Source: Orientallactaga sibirica (taxonomy: Eukaryota > Chordata > Mammalia > Rodentia > Dipodidae). Taken from it: 64,000 nt of DNA. A program made the translations under genes and the position numbers. Numbering within the stretch: the first letter of the stretch is position 1; every line of letters begins with the position of its first letter. The notes under the pieces are model-generated. The model did no database searches and had not been told where the DNA came from. It saw only the letters and a list, made by a program, of their open reading frames with translations. Positions 22,468 through 35,165 of the stretch are shown here, piece after piece. Location: positions 3,823,501 to 3,887,500 of the forward strand of contig JAEOAD010002231.1 of the NCBI GenBank assembly GCA_036365145.1, given 5' to 3'.

Positions 22468-23082
22468 TCCAATTTAAATTTTATTGCAGTCTGCAGCTCT
22501 CCATATTCTTTGGCTCAGTGAATTTGATAAGCTGGTACATCATAAGTAAGCTTTTAGGACTGAAGATTCAAATCCCATTTTGGTCAGTATTTCTTGGTTG
22601 TTTTGTACATTGTGCCTTCTGTTAGATTAACCATAAATTTTAGTGACTTTTAAAAAAAAAGGAGAGGAGAACAGTGAAAGAATGCTGAGTTTAAAAGCAG
22701 ATGACCTGGTTTTGAACCCTGATCTTTGAGGGTGTTAGCTGCATGCTCCTTAGTCTCCTTTGTAAAATGTAGATGAGCTGAGAAAAAGTGGGAGGCATCT
22801 GATACACATGGTCCCTGATTTTGGGAGGCTTCACTTACAGTTTCTCAGTGATCTAAAAGTGATGCACATTTAGTAGAATCTGTCTTTCAAATTTTTATCT
22901 TTTCTGGGGCTAATCATCTGCTATATCCGACTTTTGTAGTATTATGCTCCCAGTCATTCACAAATCATGCTAGTAAATAGTGATCTACATATTGTATTGA
23001 GCTGCTACACTCTGATGGTCCATAGGCTGGGTATGTTAATAATGTTTTCAACTTGGGATATTTTCTTTTTTTGATTTCTTTT

Positions 23083-23104
23083 TAAAAATATTTATTTTAT
23101 TTAT

Positions 23105-23149
<45 letters not shown>

Positions 23150-23308
23150 GAGAGAGAATGGGTGTACTAGGGCCTCCTGCCACTGTAAACATACTTAGAT
23201 ACATGTGTCACTTTGTGCATCTGGCTTTATATGTGTATCAAGGAAGCAAATCAGGCCATTAGGCTGTGCAAACAAATGCCTCAAACCACTAAGCCATCTC
23301 TTCAGCCC
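23083..23308 (-). repeat. DIP-like SINE
   Basis: Antisense copy with a long GA stretch, ending CCATCTCTTCAGCCC. Diverged in the middle. Confidence 0.8.
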
Positions 23309-23454
23309 TCAACTTGCAACATTTTCAATGTATGGTGAGTGTATCAGATTATAAGTCTGACAGAAATTGAGACACCTCTATATTTAAAAGTTAGATGATT
23401 CTAATCCTGAACAAGAAGGTGGTAATACTGCTTGTTAGTAACAGGTTTTGAATT

Positions 23455-23692
23455 GTAGCTGGGAGAAACATCTCAGTTGATAAAGTGCTTGCTGCACAAA
23501 CAGGGGGACCTGCGCTTGATCCCCAGTATCCATGTAAAAGCACTGGGCATGGTAGTGCAATACCGGTAATCCCCACATTGGAGAAGTGGATGGAAACAGT
23601 TGTATCCTTTGGACTTGCTTTCTCAAAGGAGATGGATACTGTTCTTGAGGATGACACCTGAGCTTGTTCTCTGCCCTTATACACACATGTAT

Positions 23693-23728
<36 letters not shown>

Positions 23729-23730
23729 AT
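23455..23730 (+). repeat. B4-like SINE with CA tail
   Basis: GCTGGGAGAAACATCTCAGT head, GATCCCCAGTATCCATG, and a CA microsatellite tail at 23694-23726. Confidence 0.75.
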
Positions 23731-24948
23731 TTAAATACAAGTAAATTTTGCCGATCATTCATTGATTGAATAGGAAATACATCATTTTACCAAAATAAAA
23801 ATTTATTAATATAATAATTATACAAATCATACAAGAGTCAGAGAATGTGACAAATATATTTGTATACATAGTGTTTTTTAAAGTAAGATAAGTTTAATTT
23901 ACTAAGAAATATCCCCTAGGGTTCTAAATAGAAGCATTTCATTCCAGTCTTTTCTAAAATATTTGTAATTTTTCTAAACAACATAAGCAACCTTGCTCAT
24001 TTAGCTAGAGTATACAATTGTGAAAACAGTAGCTGGCCTAAAGAGCTTCAGTGTGACATTCAGCAGCCCTGGAGTAAAGACAGATTTTATTGGAGTAATT
24101 TTGTAGATCACAGAAAATTAGTGGCATTTTTCATATAGTGCTATATATGTAGAAAGAGAATCAACTAAAATTTGAACCTTTGAGAGCTTCTTTCTTTAAA
24201 TAGTGGAGAAAAAGTCCAATGTCATCTTGTCAGCTAAATTTAATTACTTCCTCATTAACTATAATATAAAATTATGTCCCATTTCCCTTGAGTTTTGTGA
24301 AGTCTAAATGTTTTATTTGTTTTTATTTAGCAGTGCAATGAATACATTATGAAATCATAGTTACTTTAAGCAGGATTTACATAAGATGGGGTTTTGCTGT
24401 CTTAAGAGATAGATGTTTTTCCTTTTACTCATATAGCTTTGTGAGGTTTTGCAATGAACAAATATTCAAGGAGCTATGGCAAAATTGAAGAATTTTTAAT
24501 TCCATGTCTCAGAAATAGAAACAGTAATTTTTGTAAATCACCCAAACTATATTCATCTCAAATAGTGGCAGGCATTTAAGAGCTATTTCTGAAAGCCCAA
24601 ATTATGGTTCAGACTGATATGGAATATTCCAGCAGTTAAAGTCTGTCATGTGTTGCTTCATTGCTCTGATTAAAAGTGAGCATTATATCTCTCCTGCACT
24701 ACTCAACTTTCAAACTCAAGATATTTTTATAAAATATAAGGATTGCTAAAATAGTGGCTATGTGACTTTTTCATGATTATTGCTCCCATGGTTATTTTGC
24801 ATTACTTAATTTACTGCGTTAATATTTTTTACTTCCTAAACTTTATTACATATACTATTAGTTTAGAACATGTGTATTTAAAGAAAAAAACAAATGTATA
24901 TATATATATATACAGGGAATACAACTATAAGAGTTCCCATTCTTTTAA

Positions 24949-25200
24949 AAAATATTTTATTTATTTATTTGACAGAAAGAAAGAAAGAAGGAAGGAAGGA
25001 AGGAAGGAAGGAAGGAAGGAAGGAAGAAAACAAGGAAGGAAGAAAAGAAAACAAGGAAGGAAGGAAAGAAGCAGATAGAGAGAGAATGGGTACACCAGCT
25101 AGTGCACCTGGTTTTATGTGGGTACAGGGAATCAAACCTGGGTCCTTAGGTATTGCAGGCAAGTGCCTGTGCCTTAACTACTGAGCAATCTCTCCAGCCC
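24949..25200 (-). repeat. DIP-like SINE with GGAA expansion
   Basis: Antisense copy whose purine region has grown into a GGAA/GAAA repeat (24977-25075). It ends GCAATCTCTCCAGCCC. Confidence 0.85.
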
Positions 25201-25911
25201 TCCCTTTTCATTCTTGATTTTAAAAAATACTTACTCCAGAGGTTCCTATTGTATACACTAAAGTTAACTTTAAAAAGATTTTAATTGTACTGATGCCATC
25301 AATAGTTTTATCTGCAAAACTTGTTAGACATACAATCTTGGAAATTTATTTCTCTTAAGCCCAGTAAAATAATGTCTGATCTCACAATTATAATTTGTTT
25401 GATTTTAATTAAAACACTTAGGAAATGATGGTTTTGTATGATTTTTTTAAAGAAAAGCTTATTTACAGTAGTATATGTTCTGCACTATAGTGGGGAAGTT
25501 GCTGTAGGTGGCTTCATTACAGTTCTTGGTCAGGAGCTAACCAAAGCTTTGATTTTCATGGCATGGATTTTTCAAAGGCTAGATAAGAAGCATCTATCCT
25601 ATGACCACACCAGTAGGCAAAGCTTCTCATATATATCTAGTCACTCTGTTCAGCCAGAAAATCATATATGTGCTGTTTCTGTAATTATTCATTTTTGTGA
25701 GCAGTATTGAAGCATAGTATTATACATAGATACTCACACACCTCAGTATTATATACCATTGGGTATGTTCATAGTCTCCTCAACTAGCATCATGGATTTA
25801 TTTCTTCTTTACCTTAGACACTGAAATTTACTTTTATTTTTAAAATTGAGTACCAAGGGTAATTAAAATAATTAAATAACTGCATATGTAAAAAATGATC
25901 ATTTAGGCTGG

Positions 25912-26047
25912 GTGATAGCACACACCTTTAATCCTGGCACTCAGGAAGCAGAGGTAGGAGGACATTATGAGTTCAGGGCCAGCCTAAGACTACATAGTGA
26001 ATTCCATGTTAGCTTGGGCTAGGGAAAGACCCTACCTCAAAAAAAAT
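25912..26047 (+). repeat. B1-like SINE
   Basis: Sense copy: CACACCTTTAATCCTGGCAC to CCTACCTCAAAAA. Confidence 0.85.
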
Positions 26048-26349
26048 TGTCATTTAGTATTCCACTTTAAAAAGAAATAATTTATATAAAATGGTGTCAG
26101 TAAACTTTATAAAGCCATTTTAGATAGATTTTAATAGTGATATCATAAATGCAAGTGTTTATTTCATGTATCTTATTAATTCCCTCGTTCATCATGTTGG
26201 GGTGGATGGTGCAGTCAGCTGCCTTTGGAAAGCAGCCACCTTCCTTTGATTTTAAGAGGGAACAACTAAACTCAAACACAATGAAAAGTCATACTGTTTC
26301 ATGGTCCTAAACATTCTGTATTGCTTAGTAATGTTCACCCAGGTGTTAA

Positions 26350-26450
26350 TTAGATTACTAATCCTTTTGTTTTTCACTAGAATGTGAATTCAACAAGGCC
26401 AGGCACTCAGTTGGTTTTAACTCTGCTAAAACCCCCAAGAGCTCAGGGTA
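26350..26450 (+). repeat. Possible L2 3'-end fossil
   Basis: CTAGAATGTGAATTCAACAA followed by GGCCAGGCACTCAG is similar to the L2 3' end. Short and weak. Confidence 0.35.
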
Positions 26451-27154
26451 AACAGCAGGTAAACCACATGCCACATAATTCACAGAACATTCCTCTCCTT
26501 TGAGCTCTGTTATACTTGACTTTTTCAGTTTTCCTCTTCTGTCTCTATCTGCTCTTCCTAGCTTATCTCATCCCTTTTCAACAAACTGTCTTAGGAAAAT
26601 AATCCTGAAATTTTGAAGGGCAATTCTCTGAGGAGTACCCAAATTCAAGTTCAGTGTCCTAGAACATTGAAATATAGCAATATTGTTCTCAATGCCTTAA
26701 GTAAAAATTGGCAACCAAAAATATTTATATCTTGGCTCAGAATGTGGATCACACATTCCCATTCATCATCCAAAAAATTTCCTCATTAAAGAATCAGCTG
26801 TAACTATATCAGATGAGTTTAAAATAATTATACTTTTGAAAGTGGTTTAGCCAAGCAATAAAAATAGAAAGAATAAACCTAGATACTTCTTTATTTCTAG
26901 ACTAATGTGGAAGTGCTTATAAGCCCTTAATTTTGAAAATTTTCTAAATATTTAATTTTGTGTATGACAGTGAATGCCAATAACCTCATTGAGGAGGGTC
27001 CTCACTAGAATGGGGGGGGGGAGAGGGGATATAAGACTCTTTTTTAAAAATAAAATAAAAATTTTAAAGTATGAGTAGGAGAGAAGAATGGTCTCCACAG
27101 TGTTGGTCATTTGCATAAATAAGTGTTTTCAAACAAGAAATGTGTGCACTCCAG

Positions 27155-27370
27155 GAGGAATACACTGTAACAGTGAGGAACAGGGACCCTGGAATCAATT
27201 GCTTACCTTCAAGTCCCACCTCTACCACTTAATGGCAATTTTACTATTATTAAATTACTTTCCTCTTTGGAATATGGTTTCCTCTTAATGATGGATTAAA
27301 TAAGTCACTACATGTAAATCATTTTAAACAATATCATGTAGTACACATTCACTAAATATTGGATATCTGT
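27155..27370 (+). repeat. MIR SINE
   Basis: CAAGTCCCACCTCTACCACT, followed by ATATGGTTTCCTCTTAATG, GGATTAAATAAGTCACTAC and CATTCACTAAATATTGG, follows the MIR consensus order. Confidence 0.75.
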
Positions 27371-27433
27371 GATTTATTGTTCATGTTCTCCCCGTTCAGT
27401 TCAAAGCTTGTATATATTTTAAAAAGTGGCTCC

Positions 27434-27545
27434 GCTGGGCCCGGTGGCATACACCTTTAATCCCAGCACTTGGGGGCAGAGGTCAAGGCCAGCCTAAGAC
27501 AACATAGTGAATTCCAGGTCAGCCTGGGTGAGAGTGAGACCCTAC

Positions 27546-27581
<36 letters not shown>
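27434..27581 (+). repeat. B1-like SINE
   Basis: Sense copy with a 34-base A tail. Together with the antisense B1 at 27855 it forms an inverted pair about 270 bases apart. Confidence 0.85.
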
Positions 27582-27583
<2 letters not shown>

Positions 27584-27854
27584 AAAATTGGCTCCATATG
27601 ACAGATGTGTAGTTGGCTGTGAATTACTATTTGTATGTATATTTATATTCTGGTTTATGCATATGTATATATTCTGTATCATATGCATATGTGTAAACAG
27701 CAGAATATGTACATGTATATAAACACATATGTGCAAGTAGGAAATATGAAATAAACATTGTTAAGGCAAAATACTGTAAAAAACCAAATAAAAAACCCCA
27801 TTCATCAATCCACCCTGTCATGATAATAGAAGAACATTTATCATTTCCAAATTT

Positions 27855-27998
27855 TTTTTTCAAGGTAGGGTCTCACTCTGGCCCAGGCTGACCTGGAATT
27901 AACTATGTAGTCTCAGGGTGGCCTCGAACTCACGGCAATCCTCCTACCTCTGCCTCCCCAGTGCTGGGATTAAAGGCGTGCACCACCACGCCCAGCTC
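27855..27998 (-). repeat. B1-like SINE
   Basis: Antisense copy: GGTGGCCTCGAACTCACGGC, ATTAAAGGCGTGCACC. Close to consensus (CpGs retained), so probably young. It may lie in the ARHGEF38 3' UTR. Confidence 0.88.
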
Positions 27999-28259
27999 CA
28001 TTTCCAAATATTTTTGCTTGTAAATAGTCCAGGCTTTTTGCTTTGCTCTTCTGTTGGCTTAGTATTTCTTTCAAAAGTTATTTTTTTATAATATATTCAT
28101 TAAATCATCCTATGAGGAAGTACAGTTTTCCTTAAATCCTGATACAGTATCAATTTAGAGTTTGAGGATTTCTTGCTTTGGACCAGAGTTTCAGAATGCC
28201 AGTTTTATGAGGTAGTCATTCAGCATTTTGCCAGGAAATGAAAGTCAAAGGATCTTTTC

Positions 28260-28445
28260 TTAAGCATATGTCATCTTCCCAAGGTAGTTAGCTGGCACAT
28301 ATCCTTTCTGCCCTTGTGCTTCAGCTAGCCACCACTCTTTATTTCCGCTGAGATCACAAAATCTAAGTATATGGACTCTCTGGTACTCCTGAAGGCTGAG
28401 TTCGTGTTCGCTTCGTGCTTGGAAAGCATGGACGGCATAGAAAAT
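28260..28445 (-). CDS. ARHGEF38: ARHGEF38 last coding exon, C-terminal SH3 domain
   Basis: This minus-strand exon encodes 61 residues plus a TAA stop at 28260-28262. It forms the second SH3 domain of ARHGEF38. Visible SH3 hallmarks are YAVHAFQAR (ALYDY-like strand), EHELSLQEY (RT loop with acidic residues), KEWWLAEAQGQKGYVPANYL (WW pair, then GYVPANY) and the terminal KMTYA. The acceptor TAG is at 28446-28447. The exon starts in phase 0, matching the end of the exon at 41883. SH3 domains bind proline-rich partners and could target or autoinhibit the exchange factor (family knowledge). The 3' UTR continues to lower coordinates; a possible minus-strand AATAAA lies at 27373-27378. Confidence 0.96.
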   Translation of the reverse strand: MFYAVHAFQARSEHELSLQEYQRVHILRFCDLSGNKEWWLAEAQGQKGYVPANYLGKMTYA

Positions 28446-28609
28446 CTAGACAAAGAACACATGATGTTAGGAATAGAACCTAAAACTGAAGAGAAATTGA
28501 ACAAAGGTCTCCAAGCTTTTAGATGGAATACTAAAATGTCCTTCGTTTTAGAGTCCTGTTACCCAGATCTTTCTGTTGTTTTTTGTTAAAATATGACCTA
28601 GATAAAAAT

Positions 28610-28790
28610 GGAGTAAAATAGGTGTTCTTATTCCATTGGAAGGAGTTTAAATTGTCCATGCTTAAAGGCAGTTTGGCAGTTTCTATTAAAAACAATTTTC
28701 AATATTAATGTCTTTGAAGTGATATCCCTAAGAATCTCCTCTATAGAAATAGAAACAATGACAGATATTATTGTGCAACAATGGTGAAGA
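28610..28790 (+). repeat. Old L1 fragment
   Basis: AGGCAGTTTGGCAGTTTCTA and GATATCCCTAAGAATCTCC resemble ORF2 C-terminal sequence of ancient L1M elements. Confidence 0.5.
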
Positions 28791-29674
28791 AAGGGGAGGC
28801 ATATGGGAAATATACTAAAGATTTAGCAAGAGGAAAATAAATGCTAAGCCCTCATATTAAGGAAATTTGTAGACATTAAAATTGTATTTTCTGAGGCTAA
28901 CATCATGCTTATGAATGAATAATTAAAAATATGGAATTAGATGAATAATATAAGCCTAGAATTGAAAAATCACTGCTTTGAATGGTGAGGTGGTAATTTT
29001 CACTATTACCTCTTGCTTCCCTTGATTTTCCAAATCTTTAAAATCACATTGCATTGAATGTATAATTTTAAAAATTATCTAACTGGCCTAGGAGAAATCA
29101 GTAAGACATATTTCAATGAAAAATTCTGACCTCAAAAATACTTCATAAATATTTGATGCATTAAAAGCCCCAAATGTTTAGTCCATCTTCCATTAAAATC
29201 ATAAGACTTGCTGTATCATGAGCAAGTAGATGGGTAACAGGATTCATGCATTCATTTGTCTAACCAAACTTTACAAAGTATCGACTATCAGATATTTTTT
29301 TATCATGAACCATAAAACCCATCTAAGGAATCACAAAACAAAAAACCTTGGAAACACTACCAAAAGCAGAAAACAAGCATAGATGATACCTAAGTTTTTT
29401 TGAAGAAATAATGTCGCACAAATGATAAGATGAATATGCCATAATCAAAACAATGAAAAAAGGAAAGAGCATATAGATGCACTTAAAATTGAAGACAAAT
29501 AAAGGGGAACTATGAGAAACAAGGTGATTTCATTGGGCAGAAAAGGAGACTTGATAGCGTGGGAGAGGACTATGTTATAAAGTAAGTATTATTTAGATCT
29601 TGAACTGTTGCTTAACTTTTAGTAAAACTCTGAGACTGTAGATTGCTTTATTAGGAACTAGCATGATGTGCTTC

Positions 29675-30040
29675 TCAGAGAGAGGAAACATTGCTTTGTA
29701 AAGAAGGTTTTAACCCCCAAACATATATATTGAAATCCTAACCCCAAAGTAATGGTAATAAGGTGAAAGTTTGGGGAGGTGATTAGATCATTGGATAGAG
29801 CCTTCATAAATGGGATTGCTTTCCTTATAAAAATAGCCTGGGACCTCTCATCTCTTCTACTGAGGAAGCAGCCAGAGGATACCATCCATGAACTAGAAAG
29901 TTGTCCCTCACCAGACACAAAAATGCTATTGCCTTGATCTCAGACTTCAAGCCTCTGCAACTGAGAAAAGATAATTTTCTAATGTTTAAAAGCCACCCAG
30001 TATATGGTATTGTGTCACTAGCATCTCAAAAGGACTAAGG
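29675..30040 (+). repeat. Ancient MST/MLT1-type MaLR LTR
   Basis: Diagnostic phrases remain: TTGAAATCCTAACCCC, GATTAGATCATTGG, CCCTCACCAGACAC, GCCTTGATCTCAGACTTC and TAAAAGCCACCCAGT. This is an old mammalian LTR; no open frame in it is meaningful. Confidence 0.8.
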
Positions 30041-30671
30041 CCCACATTCAAACTTTCCCTACTGACTACATCATGGTCCAGAGTAGTAACATTTGTTGAT
30101 TTGACTTGAGGTAGGTTGAAAGGTTTGGGTGACAGTGAACTTCCTCTGTGAACTGCCTCTAAGAGCACTGTGGGTGATAGCAGCCAGCCCAGGGGAATTC
30201 TTCCAGGGGATATGGTACAAAGACACTCAACAGAACAATCTGATCCAGGGGCATTCTCGTGTCCTGATCCACCCACTGACAGCCTATGTTGAAGGTACCT
30301 TTAGCAGCATCTGATAAGGAACTCCTAGCAGCCATCCCAGGGTTTCTGTCTGACAGCTGACTACCTCCTTCCAGGTACTCAGGGGAGCCACAGAAGCAAT
30401 GAATAAAGACCAACTAGAGAGGACTGAAATGAATGAATTTTCCAAAACTCAATGATCACCGCTTAAGCATTCATTGCTTCTTCAGGTTTGCCAAAGAAAT
30501 CTCAGTGCTCACTGGATGAGATGCAGCCCTCTCCTGACAACCCTAGCTGTCTCCTGACTAAAGCCCAGCTTCAGGCACTGCAGTACTGTGTCCACACCAG
30601 CAGGTCTCTATAGGTGAGTTTCATGGCGAAGCAGTCAGGGTGTCTGTAGATGACACTTCGTGAAAACCAGG

Positions 30672-30986
30672 AGTTGCAGTGCCCTCATTGCTGTGACAAA
30701 ATGGCTGAGCAAAAGCAACTTTTGGGAGGAATGGAATCATTTTAGCTCACAGTTTCAAGAGGAAGCTTTATCATGGCAAGGCAAGCATAGCACAAGCAAG
30801 ATAAAAGGTAATGTAAGTTGCTCAAGTGAGCTATCCCTGAATACCCAGTGGGCTGGATTAATAAACCTCAAGGTCTGCCCTGAATGACAGACACACCACC
30901 AGCAGGGCTCTATCTCCCAAAGACTCCACCAGCTGGGGATTAAGTATGAATCATTACAAAATTAACTATGTCATTCAAACCACCAC
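30672..30986 (-). repeat. MaLR-type LTR (ORR1/MT-like), antisense
   Basis: The right end, read on the minus strand, gives TGGTGTGGTGGTTTGAATGA, the usual start of rodent ORR1/MT LTRs. The left part carries GCTCACAGTTTC and TATCATGG motifs found in antisense copies. Subfamily and exact ends are uncertain. Confidence 0.6.
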
Positions 30987-32097
30987 ACCAGGCATACAAT
31001 AGCATTCACAAGACTTAAATAAATCTGTGGCTGGAAACCCTGAAAAGATCTCTTCCAAGCAGAAGGAAGTCATTCTCCCCCTTCATTGCAGGTGTGCCTA
31101 GACCCTCAAGCCAACACACTAAGTTACTCATAGACAGGACTTCTGCATTTCTTTAGACCACACAATGTCCTCCTGTAAGAGCTCCCACCTCGGTACCCAC
31201 AGGAAACCCAGATGATTTCATCTGGTTTAGCAGGAAGGGCAGCTCAGCTAAAGAACACTGATAGGAAGAAGTTTATTATTTCAGAATTCTTTCTTACCCG
31301 AACAACAGATTAAACCTGACTGACCAGCTCTGTTCCCATCCTCAACAACCCTGACAATTCAGACTTAGGAAAGAAACATTCCTAGTCATAGTGCTAATTT
31401 GTGTTGCTTAGGACCCATATTTCCTAGCTGCAAATCCTGTGCTTGTTTGTTTCTTACAATGTTTTAGGAATCAAACTCCTGTTCCAGCAAGGATATATAG
31501 AGTATATTCTTGTGGAAAGGAACTAGGGTCTATCTAATATGTCTCTACTATTGTTTTGTAGTCTGCGAAGTGAAAACACTAAATAGACCTACAAGAGCAG
31601 AATAAAATTTGGTTTGCAATAGCATCTAGGAGTGCACTAATATGTGAGAGCCAGCATTAGCAGCTGCTAGTCATCTTTGAAATCATTATATATATATATA
31701 TACCTTATCTATTTAGAAATGCTTTGCCAATTTACATAATTAATATGTAGGCTTTACCAAAGCAGCTACAGCTTTTTTCAGCAGATGGATTAACTACTGA
31801 TGTCCCATTTCTTAAGTATTTGCAGTCATCTTTCACTTTGGCACAAACTTTCTCCAAGGGAATATAAAATCTCTAACTTAGCTCTGTTTGGCATTAAATT
31901 ATCACATGTGTTTTAAATATTAACTATAAATTCTTATGAAATCATAAATTTAAAGTACAAAATTATTACATATACTTTCAGTACTTTAGAGGATCACAGT
32001 CCAGAATTTATTAAGGGTGATCATTTTTTAGTTTTTGTATTACATATTAGTGGAGGCATAGATTATGCCTTCAAAGTCTGCTTTAAAAAATTTTTTT

Positions 32098-32270
32098 TGC
32101 CGGGCGTGGTGGCGCACGCCTTTAATCTCAGCACTCAGGAGGCAGAGGTAGGAGGATCGCTGAGAGTTCGAGGCCACCCTGAGACTACATAGTTAATTCC
32201 AGGTCAGCCTGGACCAGAGTGAGACCCTACCTCGAAAAACAAAACAAAACAAAACAAAAACAAAAATAAA
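32098..32270 (+). repeat. B1-like SINE, near consensus
   Basis: Sense copy beginning GCCGGGCGTGGTGGCGCACG with CpGs kept, ending in an AAAAC repeat. It abuts an antisense DIP-like SINE. Confidence 0.9.
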
Positions 32271-32276
32271 AAATAA

Positions 32277-32475
32277 ATTTTTTAAAAAATTTATTTGACA
32301 GAGAAAGAGGAGAGAGAGAGAAAGAATAGGTATGCCAGGGCCTCAGGCCACTACAGACAAACTCTAAATGTGTGCGCCCCCTTGTGCATCTGGCTAACAT
32401 GGGTCCTGGGAATCAAACCTGGGTCCTTTGGTTTTGCAGGCAAACACCTTAACTGCTAAGCCATCCCACCAGCCC
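32277..32475 (-). repeat. DIP-like SINE
   Basis: Antisense copy ending CCATCCCACCAGCCC, tail to tail with the B1 on its left. Confidence 0.85.
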
Positions 32476-33719
32476 TCAAAGTCTGCTTTTAAGGAAAGTA
32501 GAATCTTTAGTCTTTTATATCCCTTTTTATTAGTTTTAGTTTTTTTGTTATTAGACTAACTAAAAATTAGAAGCTTTCAGTCTAATGTGAAATTTAGAGC
32601 TGAAAGATTTCTCATTATTTTTAGTCTTTTAATTCCTTGGGCTATATTTCCCTGACTGTAAATAGTTATATGTTTTTATCCAGGAACATTAATCAAAATG
32701 TTAAGTATGAATTATAATCATGTAATCCTCTTTCTTTTTCCTTGACCTGTATTAAAATACATTTTCTTGTTTTCTTCTGTGTAGTCTGTAAAACTGGATC
32801 ATTTTACATAAAATCTTTTAGCAAAACCACTTAACTTTCCATGGCATTTGCCTGTTTTTTAAAGAAATATAGTGCTTTATTGACCTATGCCTGATTTATT
32901 GCTCACTATTTGTTATTCATCATATTTTCTCTGGTACAATTACCAGCTCAGCATTCCCATATCCTATATATTTTGTGCATTGATCTTTCCTTCTGTAGTG
33001 AGCCACACTCAATATCAAAATCTCTTTTATCTTATCTCAATTTTCCAGTTAAGCACAAAAAGTGTTTTATTTTTCTTTCTAAAACCAAAAAGCCATACAA
33101 CTAGCATTTACTGTATTATGTCTTATGTAGCTCAGAAGCCAAAATATTCTGATTGCATGAAGAACATTCATGCTTCTCTCTCACTGTCCAGGAGCAAACT
33201 TTCATTTTCCTCATTTAATAATTGTTCCTTTTTATTACACAAATCATTTTGATGAATAAATGGCTTTTAACAGAGGTGAGAAAATACAAAACAAAAATAC
33301 AAAACAAAAGTGCACCAAATTGATATTCTTTCCTTCCTTCCTTCTTTCCATTCTTTTCTTCCAAAATGGCAATGAAAATGGAACTACATATATTTTCTGC
33401 AACCTGTTTTCCACTTCAGAATATTTTCAAATATTTTCATATCAATATTTATCTAATGCTGAATTTTAGTGGAATTCTGAGATATATTGTGATACAGTCT
33501 ATGAAATTGTTAAACAATGACTTAACAAATATGCATCATAATGACCATAGTAGTTGAAAAATAGAAACATAAAGGACCAGGTCATGAGCTTTAAAAATTG
33601 GTAGAGAAACAACTAAACTTGCAAGTCAAAAACAGGTTCTTAGATATTAAACTGCCCTCTCAAACTGAGTTTCATCCATTATTAAACCTGGTCATCTTTG
33701 AAGTGCCAAGACAACATTC

Positions 33720-34352
33720 TGCCAAATTTCTCAGTTAGGTGAACCCCAAGATTCCTACCACCCATTGTGTATGTCCTGTCTTTTGACAGTAGGTGAACTT
33801 TCTTAGCATGATAGGATTTTACATTGTAGTTAAACTAGTTAAAAGTAGGGAGATTTTACAGATATGCCAAATAAGGTTCCTAGAAAATTAAATTTGAGTT
33901 AGTCAAAGGGAAGATTATCCTAGATAGATCTGACCCAACCAGCAGGGAACTTTAGGAGTGTTAAGGCCTTTTCTAAGGGAGAAATCTGGAGTCAAAGAGC
34001 CTACTCATGCAGAAACATGCATCACATCCATGTGGAAAGTGTCTATGTAGCCAGGATCTGAGAGCAACACTTAGTTGCTGAAAGTTGCCTCCAGCTGATT
34101 GCCGGAAAGAAGACAGCCTAACCTAGCAGGACAAGAAATGGAATTCTGTCAAGAACCATGAGCTTGGAAGAGAATCCCAAGTTTCAGAAAGAAACAGAGT
34201 CCAGCAATTCCCTAGACTAAGAGCCAGAGCAAGGCACTAGCTTAGCCACACATAGGCTCTTGAACACAGGCACTGAAATAGTATGCATTGTTTTAAGCCA
34301 CTAAACTAGTTGTAATTTGCTAGGTAACACACACAAAACACTAATAAAGACC
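33720..34352 (+). repeat. Ancient MLT1-like LTR
   Basis: The 3' part reads TTTTAAGCCACTAAACTAG and TTTGCTAGGTAACAC, the typical end of MLT1 LTRs. The 5' limit is unclear. Confidence 0.5.
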
Positions 34353-35145
34353 ATATCAACATTTGATGGATGAATGAAGAAAATACATTAGAAATGGAAG
34401 GCATATTTGTTTAACTATTTCTGTGAAATTTTTGATGTGGCAAAAAAACAATGAGTGAAAAACTTAAAGCCCCTTGGTATAAATCAGGACTATGCATTAT
34501 CTCACCTCCATTACTCAACAAAGGGTCTTCTAAAACACCCAAAGGCAGTCCTTGTTTTCTGTGTGGGACTCTGAATGGATTCACTGGCTCTACAGACCAC
34601 AAAAATAGAGTGACCATATTTCCCAGTTATACTTGTTCCAGTGTTTCCTCTAGTATAGATGCTATTTCACTGGCAAAAGTATTCACTGAAGATGGCAAAT
34701 TCTCACCATATTCATAAGACTTCTGATCCACTAGGAAGGACCATCCCAGAAAATGCTGGCCATTCATCCAACAATCTCCTTTGCTTCAGAGGGAGAATGG
34801 ATAAACAAGTCAAACCTCTACAGCTGTAATTTCTACACTTTTAAAATATCATTTATTAACTTTTTCAAGTTTCATTAAACTTAGAACAAGTTACAATAAA
34901 CTCTTAATTAAATCTTATGGAAACACTTCAGCATTAGGACACTGTAGCCATTTTCAAGGACCTTAATGACCTCAGCTGTCCTTAAGGCTCATAACATGGC
35001 ATCACTATTGCCAGCTTTTTCCAAATTTCTGCAGAAACACAATCAGATAAGCACGTTACTTGCCTGGCTTATTTCTATACTTTTAGGGTACCATTTCCCT
35101 TTGAAAAAGTGATGAAAGCTATGGACTCCTTTAACTAGAATTGTA

Positions 35146-35165
35146 TATATATATATATATATATA
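35146..35165. repeat. (AT)n microsatellite
   Basis: About ten AT units in the last ARHGEF38 intron. Confidence 0.8.

Larger units (their letters stand above)
7661..28259. other. Intergenic space between convergent INTS12 and ARHGEF38
   Basis: About 20.6 kb separates the two stop codons. Positions 7.7-20.4 kb are almost wholly retroelements, itemised separately. Positions 21.0-21.7, 23.75-24.9 and 25.2-25.9 kb show no repeat or gene I can name and are AT-rich. Part of the right-hand end must be ARHGEF38 3' UTR. Confidence 0.75.

Noticed and set aside
24965..25184. Small proteins rich in Glu/Gly/Arg or Phe/Leu/Pro/Ser
   Set aside because: Translation of the GGAA repeat within a DIP-like SINE.
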